From positions 59,534,717 through 59,598,716 of the forward strand of contig OZ025241.1 of the NCBI GenBank assembly GCA_964019155.1: a DNA stretch of 64,000 bases, given 5' to 3'. Below, piece by piece: positions 50,443-60,920 of the stretch (positions are counted from its first letter, which is position 1; every line of letters begins with the position of its first letter). A program made the position numbers and the translations under genes. Source of the stretch: Osedax fenrisi (taxonomy: Eukaryota; Annelida; Polychaeta; Sabellida; Siboglinidae). Under the pieces are notes generated by a model that made no database searches, was not told the DNA's origin, and was given only the letters and a program-made list of their open reading frames with translations.

Positions 50443-53400
50443 ACGTGTATACAAAATCTGAATGCCCTCGAGCACCGCAGACAGAACTATAAACAAACAC
50501 ACAGACGACTATAAACACACACACGCGCGTGCACACACATACGCACACACAAATATTTATATATCTCACTTTAATTATATAACAATATATTATAGCTACA
50601 CGACATATATATATATATATTAATGTAATATATTACATTAAATATATTACGATTTATTTTAATGATTTATAAGTCATATATATGTGTAATGTATTACGTT
50701 AAATATATATTTAATTTATCGTAATAATAAATAATAATGTGTAACCGGAGAACTAGCGTTACAACTAATGCTGGTATTGCGCAATGCGTGTCGTAATGAC
50801 GTAATGCGGTTATGTAATCCGTATCTATTACGCAACAGATCTGGTGCCAGCTCCTGTACGTGTTGTCGCAGTTCTTGACGTGTTCTATCTATTTCTGGAT
50901 GTTGTGCGAAGGTTAGTTATTAAACTAAGAGGTTAATTGCCATATATATATATATATATATATATGTTAGCAATAAAGTGAATATACAGCTGCGACGTCT
51001 ATAATACATAGGCATGCATACACTATAGTAGGGATACACACGTGTGTTAGAATTTATAAATTCTGTAAATGCGAAACATCTATCATGTATATACTATATG
51101 TATACATATACATATAATACATACACATATATATATATATATATACTTCTAGTGAATATATTGGAAGTCTGACGTGTAATAAATGTGATTTCAATGCATA
51201 ATAATGATTACCTATACGTAACTATGGTTAAACAATGCAGTTAGTGTTACTTATTTCCGATTAGATATTATTAAAATAAACTTCTATAACTTAAATGACA
51301 ATACATAATATATACGTAATATATACACTTCAGTGTACAAATCAGAGTCAATTGAATCACAAAAATCAATCAATTGAAAGTGTTTAAAATAAGCCACAAC
51401 ATCTATAGTATTTTGACTTGTTAATTGTATAACTAGGTAGTTTACTCGTTAATTATTTACATTATTTATTTTTTAAAACTACCCATTTGACTCATAAAAA
51501 CGAGTCATTATATAAAGACAAGTAAGTCCAATATTTTATCAACACAATTTTTACCTAGTGAGTTATTTATCAAGAACTAGATTTATTTTATAAAATTTAA
51601 TTATATTATTTAAATATATTATTCAAAAGAAACGTCCATATAATCACAGAATAATAGTGAGATTATCAAAAATATACTACAATATGATAATTAATTTTTA
51701 TAACCAATGCCATCACTAGCGCTATTTATGTAAATTTAAGAACGTATACAATATAACAAAAAATCTCCTCGTTACATGCCGTCGAATTGATAACCTGATA
51801 CACAACTGTTGTTATACTCCCATAATAATAATATAATAATAATAGTGAACTTATACGATTTTACTGTATTATCTATATAATGTATATAAGCATACTGTAT
51901 ATAACTATATATGTATATAGATCGAGGTATTGAAGTAGGGATATTATACCGAGACTGCGTTGACACTATTGCATAATTAGTGTGGCGTCTAATCACCAGA
52001 TGTACCATGTCCATGGACATATCTCCCACGTGATATTTACGAACACGCCCCTTTAACGTAGCTCAGCGTAGTATTGATAACGCGAACGCTACGTGATTAT
52101 ATTACATAACCATACGAGACCCGAGAACAATAGAAACGCGCGCCACCGCTCACGCCTAGAATAATGCCGATACGAAGGACATGTCCTCGATTATATCGTG
52201 TTCGGAATACATAATAATTGATTGAATTAAATCGCGCGGGTTTCACTCTCAATTATACACAATGGCCTTCTGATATAACTGGACCACACATGTGTGTGTA
52301 TGTGAATGCATGTACAACTATATTGTCACGTTGTAGTCGTATGAGCGATATGAATTGAATATTAATATATCGATATATATATATATAAGATGTATATAGA
52401 TTTTTATTGTATAAATTAGATGTATTATATTAGTGCTACTATTGTATAGCACGTGCTATGCGTATTATGTCTACTGTAATACTACTTGTATAATAACAAA
52501 AATAACACTTCCATATATATATATATATATTTGAATGGTCGGCATTGATTCATCGTATCGAGAGTTACAAGTATATTCTATTAATATATATATACACGAT
52601 GAATTAATGCAGCCAATTCAAATATATAAACTATGGTTTTAAATATTTTAAATTTGGTTCTAATTAGGTAATTTATATAGACTTAGTAGTATAGGTAATT
52701 AGGTAATAGGTATCGACTACACGGCGTGTACTACACGTGTATTCGTAATAAGGTGACATTCTAAGTAGGTTAATTACCTCGTTAAATAATAGATACTTGA
52801 GGTCACGCTGTCAGTAGGAATGTAGGCCGAATATCACCTAGGTATTGTAGACCATATCATCAGTTATACAATGATATACGTATTTGTAAAATAGTCTATA
52901 TAATTGCATAATATAAATAATTGCATCGACAATTTTAATATAATTAATCTATAATAATAATAATAATAATAGTTATAATGATTATTTATTAGATTATAAT
53001 TATTTAATAATTATAATTTATATTTATTTATTTCTCCTAAAGAGTTTCAAAATAAGATGAAAACCTTTCTTATCACCCAGTAATGTAATATATATTAATT
53101 CGGATTATTCGACTATTATGATTTTAAAATACATTTATTTGAACTTTATTAAGATTCTATCAACACGTAGAGATGTGTATCGGAATAATCTAAATTAGGT
53201 CATTACATATTAAATACGCCCCTTCGGTTCTTTAATCGTAAAACGGAGGCAGTTGATATTCGGCTTTGTAAACATTAATTAATTATAACAGAAAGCATCG
53301 ACCTCGCTCCAGTTCAATGACAGATGGTTGTTATTGAATATAATGCGCATCGTGTACTTAGTATGAGCCGGCATCAATTATTAATATATAACCTTTGTGG

Positions 53401-55295
53401 TCATGCGCGAGCGATGACCTCTATAGCATGACCTCCATTGTTCTGTTATGCAACTATGTAGCCTCCGCCGCGATATTGCATAATACTTAATAGTTACGTA
53501 ATAATATAATAGAGTACAATTAATAATCCTATACACATACGTTAAATATAAGATGGTCAATGTATTAACTTCGCCTACGTGTATATCATGTGAATACTAT
53601 GGATTCTAATTTATGATAATAACATTCGAACCGATTAGTATATATAATTAATCATTCGTGAATGTTATGTGTAAGTATATATTTACTGGATTTACAAATA
53701 ACAACTAGAGTTTTACTTTAGAAATGACATCACATTTTATGACAAATAATTATTTATAATAGAAAAACGAGATAAACTTTAAACACATGCGCTTAAGTGC
53801 TACATTTTAAACACATTTGAGAATTAAATTCAACGATTCGGATGAATTCCAAACAACGAAGATGATTAGAGATTTACAGAGTTTCTATTTCACATAATAT
53901 GTTATATATATATATGAATTATAATTCATAATGTTGTATTACTGCTTACTGTATTACTGCATTATAATACACCCGGACAGAACATGACCGTATATGGCAA
54001 CCGCGGTTATTATATTTCATTTTTATTTCCACTTTAAGACAACAAGTTTATTAGTTTTGAAATCAAGTTTATTAGTTTTATAATTTTCTTATAAGTTTTT
54101 TTGTAATTTTCCTTATATTTTAAATTATTTGTGTATCGTTCAAATTATTAAGTTTATTATAGATGATATATTATCTTCTAAATTCTTGTTGATCATACAA
54201 CTATACAATTATTTACGAATAGAATAAATAAATAGAAATATTCTTTATGTAAATAGGCAAAAAAGAACAGAAATATAATATAAAATACAATAGCTAAAGT
54301 AAATAATGCGTCTAGGCTAAGCTTGCAGTGTTGCCTATATAGTATTAGATACATATAAGATATAATACAAATGTAAATAACATCATACGTTATAAAGTTA
54401 TATAAAATATGCTGTGAACAAATAGAAATAAATATAAAGCATACATTAATATATATTTATCAGATCAAACAATGTAATTTATAGCAATTTTGTAATGTGT
54501 ATACACAGAGTACACTACGCTTTTCCATAATTAGGGGAACGAAGAATAACGTAGCAGATTTTTGTATTACTTTACTATCTCACATTAATATTTAATATTA
54601 TGATTCATAACAATATATTGTTCTAAATGAGGGCTATCAAGACTTAATAATTGAATTGTTAATATTCAAGTAATTTGATTTTATATTAAAAAAGCAAATA
54701 ATAAGAGCGTGTAAATAGAGCTTATATATTCGAATACGGATATCGTTCTATAGGTATACAATATATCTACATGCATATATATGTGCATAAGTATATATAT
54801 ATATTGATTGATTGAATGTTTATTTAAATACATTTAAATAAATCATAAATGACTTCACAAGAGTATATATATATAAAATAATAAAAGTAGGTAATACGGA
54901 CATACCATTTAAAATAATAAAATAATGAACCGGAAGGAAATAAATAAATAAAATAATAATGACGAATAATATAATTATTACGCTATACATATATAGTGTG
55001 CGCGCTATACAAACACTATGTTGTGTGTGTGTGCGCGACGCGGCTACGACCTTCGCTCCTCTGCTATCGCTACGTCGTACTCCCGTCACGTGGTCACGCC
55101 CCCCTCCCTGCGCATGCGTAACGCCACTATTACGTACCACTAATCGTGACGTCACTACCACGCAGGGTTCTACCTGCACACGGTTGTGGTGTTCGCGTTC
55201 ACCAACGGAAGGACGCTGTACAGATGCTGCGTGTTCATAGGATGGGGTTAGAATTGCCGCGCTGATCATGTGTAATCGTCACGTGATGTATGTAT

Positions 55296-55336
<41 letters not shown>

Positions 55337-56794
55337 TATATATATATATATGTGTGTGTATTTGTGTGTGTATTTGTGTGTGTGTTTGTGTATGCTCAAG
55401 TATGAAATATTGACGATATATATAGAAACTGATTGATATTATGTTCATCATAATAGATTATATTACATACAGTGGAATACCTATAGGTACATATATGTAC
55501 TGTACTAGTCAGTGACATACTCGCACCCACATATACCCACACACACCCACACACACCCACATATCCGCCCATACCACACACTCACGTGAATATGTGAATG
55601 CAGTAATGCAATAGCACTCGTATGCCAGTATTATACACGTCTTGCATTGTTGTCCTATATATCATATAGCTATAGTTATAGGTAGTAGTAGTAGTAGTAG
55701 TATTGATCAGAGTTGACCAGGACCTATAAAGTGGAATTTGTGACGTATACTTTCGTCGAAATCAGATGCTATAGCACTTATAAGTAGTGATGAATTCCAG
55801 ACAATTCCAATAAATCGGTATAACATAAAAAGTAAAGTAAATAATAATTATAATACATTTAAATAAATACATTAAAGTATTTATCAAGCCTAGATATAAA
55901 TACATGTAATGTTACACAATCATATACATGGTTTGACAGTTTATTCCATCCGTATACGGATATATCTATAGTATTGTATTCCCAAAGAAATTATGCGAGA
56001 GTTATATATATAACTATTTATATAACCAAATAGACATTATAACGTCCCTTCTATACACTTTTTATTAATAAACTATAGTTTATAAACTCCCATGTTAACA
56101 TTCTTAATGTTAACATTTTAACATTTAATATATCTATGTTTAACGAAAGCCGAACATATGTATACACAATTATGTAATATAACTTCTTAATTGTATTGTA
56201 AATACTATTTTATACTCCGGACGGGATTTGAACCTGTGTCATATAGGTATACTTCCCGTGTTACACATACCTTAGCATGTTGAACTAACCTTGTTATATA
56301 TATACATATATGACCCCTACTATATATATATAACAGGGGTCATGGAAATGCTTCGGTTCCGGTTACATCAGCCATTATGTAGTGATGCATTAAGTTAGGT
56401 AACGCTTCAGATATACATGAAGTATATCATAGGATCTATACGATCTTTTGGAAACTATTGTTATAACAACTTCAGTTAAGTTACTGGTTGGGAAGAAAAG
56501 ACCGGAACAAAATAAATAAAACAAACAACAAATAATTAATATATATGATAATAATATGCGGTTGTAATTATTTACAATAATGTAAATTCAATTATATAGA
56601 TTATGTGAATTCGTAATTAAATTACGATCACCACAAAGGACACATTAAGGACATGATACATGACACCATCTCGACACCTAAACGATATATTATGATAATT
56701 AATTGCATAGCCATTATCTTATTATCGGTATTAGTGTTTACAATGAAATATCGATTGTTTATTCACAACAATACACATAAATCAATGACATAAA

Positions 56795-56835
<41 letters not shown>

Positions 56836-57407
56836 TTGCATTTTCTAGATCAACATATATATATATATACATGCACGTCATCCATTTGCAGTATTCCCTC
56901 TGATAATCGTGGCTAACTACGCTATCATAAGATACAACTACAGCGACATATCAATGTTAGTATACGTCATTACACGCCATATGTATACACTAGTGATGTA
57001 AATGAACTCCGACAGTTCGAACGAGTATCGAACAGTATCGAACTTTGGAAACAAATTCGGTTTCGTATTTTACAAATTTTGAACTTATGACTTTCGGCCT
57101 TCGAACTTTGTATGCAATTATTTTATGTTTAAAAGTTATCATATTATGTTTAACTTTAAACATATTTTTCTAAATTATCTGAATCGAAATTATAAATATT
57201 ATAATATAAATTACATTATATAATAATTTATATATATGTATATTGAACTTTTATACCGAATAAAATAAAAGTTTTCAAACCAAATACAAAGCAGACGTCA
57301 TATATTTGTCATGGCATGTCCTGTCCTTGATCTAAATACATCGATGGAATTACATAAATACATTTATTAAAAAAATTAAAATAATGATGACCATGCCAAT
57401 AAATCAC

Positions 57408-57477
<70 letters not shown>

Positions 57478-58464
57478 GTATTAAACCTCATACGATAATT
57501 TAGATGCTGGAACATCGAAGGACTAGTCGTGGAATGGTTCATAATGGGACCTATCATATTTACTTTATTAGTTAGTAATTATTTATTGTATTTAATTTAA
57601 TTAATACTTACATATATGTATATATTCATACATGAATATATTTATATTTGATTTATTCGATATTTAGTTAATTAATTCAAGATTCCTTATAGAATCCTAT
57701 TTATTTGTAAAATAATCAATTAAAATAATATTTGTATTACTCAATTTATTTATTTTTGATATTAGAACATTATTAATCGCAAGTATATTTACTAAATAAT
57801 TATTGCATATTGCAATAATATATAAATAATGAATAATACGAAAAAATGAAAATATACAAAAAAATAAAAATATATAAATAAAATACATTATTATTAAATA
57901 AACGAGAGCATCGAAATTTAAAAAAATGAGTTTGCAAATTTGTAACCTTGTAGGTAATTTTAAATTAAAATTTTGTAATCTATATTTATAATATTGTTCA
58001 TCTATATATTTATATAATCGTTTATGTAGTTTAAATAATCGATATTAGTATTTATATTTCTAAGTATAGGTGTCACCTAAATATGGTTTTAATTAGTTCA
58101 CGTATTTAATGAAATGTACGTAGTATAGTTAAATAATGAATATTACGTAGTAGGAAAACAAACAAATAAAATAAGAATTAAAGTTAAATAAAAATAACTA
58201 CAATCCAAATATACAAACGTAAATACAATGGGGATTATTATGGGGATTACCCTCAACATCATTGACTATAGTTAACTATATATATATATATATATATATA
58301 CATCGTATTATTTGCAGGTTAAGCAATACTTTCAATATCGAAATTGTAATTTAATTATTTAATTATTTCTGATCTACTATTTGTTAAAGTAAGCCAATGT
58401 CCTCCGTTATCTCAACTCGTTCACATTATATTAACCCTCCCAGTGCGTATGCAATAGGCATATA

Positions 58465-58512
<48 letters not shown>

Positions 58513-58928
58513 TGAATGTTGATATAATTAATACTCTAAGAATTTATAAGAAATGATTTCCTAATTATTGATATTCTTTCTGATAATGCACATTAATGAT
58601 TTTTATAGATCTATATATATATATATATATATATATATAACTGCATGTGTGGCTCAGGTGGTTAAGGCGTCAGACACATAAGTAGTATGACGCGAGTACA
58701 AGCCCAGTCCGGACCATTATAATAGGTCTTAAAATATTATTTAGAAGTGATATTATATAATCGTGTATAAATAAATGTTCGGATTTCGATAAAACCATGG
58801 ATGCATTAACACGAGAGCGGCTTCGAAGGGACATTAGAGCCATATGATTATAAATCAATAAAAACAGCATATAAGTTCATGGATGGGATGAAAGGACTCT
58901 ACAAAAAAAAACAATTTTAAAATGTTAA

Positions 58929-58967
<39 letters not shown>

Positions 58968-60888
58968 TCATAGAGATACACATCCTACACCTGTTTAACA
59001 TTACGTGATTTACCCGTATGTGCTAACTCGGATAGCAACTTTATTTTTGTTATCATCTACTACCTGCTATTATATTTCTAATGCTATAGCATTCTATAGC
59101 ATTCTATAGCATACTATAGTATTGGGGTTATCTGTAGGCACCCGAATGTAGTTTCAATGTTTATACTTATGCATAATGATAAGTATATTTCATCAGTAAT
59201 CATGTAGTATACCATGATAACTCCACTATTGTTAGCCGCATGATGAGTCATCATCAGTTTCAAGAAGTAGTTACGAATTTTGTTGTTGATAATATAATTA
59301 ATTTATATATTTTTTTTAATTTTTTTTATATATTATCAACACTTGTGAGATTTTAGAATATAAAGAGTGTACGAATAAATGATATACTTACTTACTACAT
59401 CAAATGATTACGCGTAATAATGCCCACGCATGCGTACCTTCAGTTAAACACCGGCTTCCTGTGCAATATCGTCAGAGTTCTGATGAGCAAGTTGAGGGCC
59501 GTGAATTCTCCTTCAACTCAGAAAATGAAGTTAGTCACACACACATACACACACACATATATACACACACACACACGCACACACACACGCACACACACAC
59601 GCACACACATCGTAGAACATGCGTGATATTTACATGTAATACGATATAAGATACTCGTAACGTAGTTGTACAGCATACTTTACTATCAACTCTGATGTAA
59701 TATACGCTATTGTTTACGCTTGAGTGCACTTTACATGTTATGCAATACACACACGTTTAGTTTACGCTTTATTTTAATAATTATATTAAACTATAGTTTA
59801 TGTATATCTCTCAGCACTATACCATGGATAGATAACTATTATTACATTCTATTTTATAATTATTGAATAATTATAACCAAAATAATATTTATAATATAAA
59901 TATAATATATAATTTATAAACAATATATCGATATATAATATTGATTCCTACCATTATTTAGATATATATATACATATTTACTTAGTTACTTAGTCTCGTG
60001 ACTCGGCCACTATAGGGTACCACGTGACTTATTCCATCTATAGCGTACCTATATATCAGCTGACTATATATAGTCAGATATATAGAATATAGGCTATAGA
60101 CATCATACATTAATTTTATTTTTGGTCGAGTTATTTTTATTTTGCAATCTACCATTCTTTATAGAATAGCTTTACAAGAGAGTCAGGTTTAAAGAGATTG
60201 CCGAAGAAGATTAGCTTCATTCGTTTAATAATGCACATTATCTGTTCGTAGCATCATATAAGTGGTATTATGTTGCATTTTACACACATATTTTTCTTCC
60301 TTTCGCTATACGTTATATTATGTAATTTTTGAGAAAAAAAATCAAAAGATTTCTGTTTATTATTTGATTATTCTAGTAGCATCCACGTTTCAAAATCATT
60401 AACTAGTAGGACATACCTATATGTATACATCTATATATACCATTATGGAGATAATATGTATTGCCTAATTTTAATTGTTATTTGAAGTAGATCTTCAAAT
60501 CAACTCTAGTTTACCATTACCGAGGTTTCTGTATACAGGCTATAGCTATTCTAGTATCAGGTTATTTATTTCCATTGTTAGTTAATGTTACTCAGAGATA
60601 TTTGAAACTACTTACTATTTATAGAGATGTGCGATAAATACGAATAGTATTGAAATCATTATTAATATTTGCATAGTTTATTTCCATCTCATATTGGGTT
60701 AGTTTTCCTGTATTGTATCTGTTGTGTCCAATGCCGACTCGTCTTTTTAATTCATAATTTATCGAATTGTATTGTATATAAGCATTCTTATTTCACTGTA
60801 TTCATACTTTTCTTAACCAATATATGTATTGTAGTATATTTTCTAGATATTATAATATGTTGTCTCATAAAATATATATATTATGTAG

Positions 60889-60920
<32 letters not shown>

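Noticed and set aside
54820..55269. 149-residue minus-strand ORF
   Set aside because: It is the antisense shadow of exon 7 and its CpG-rich flank.
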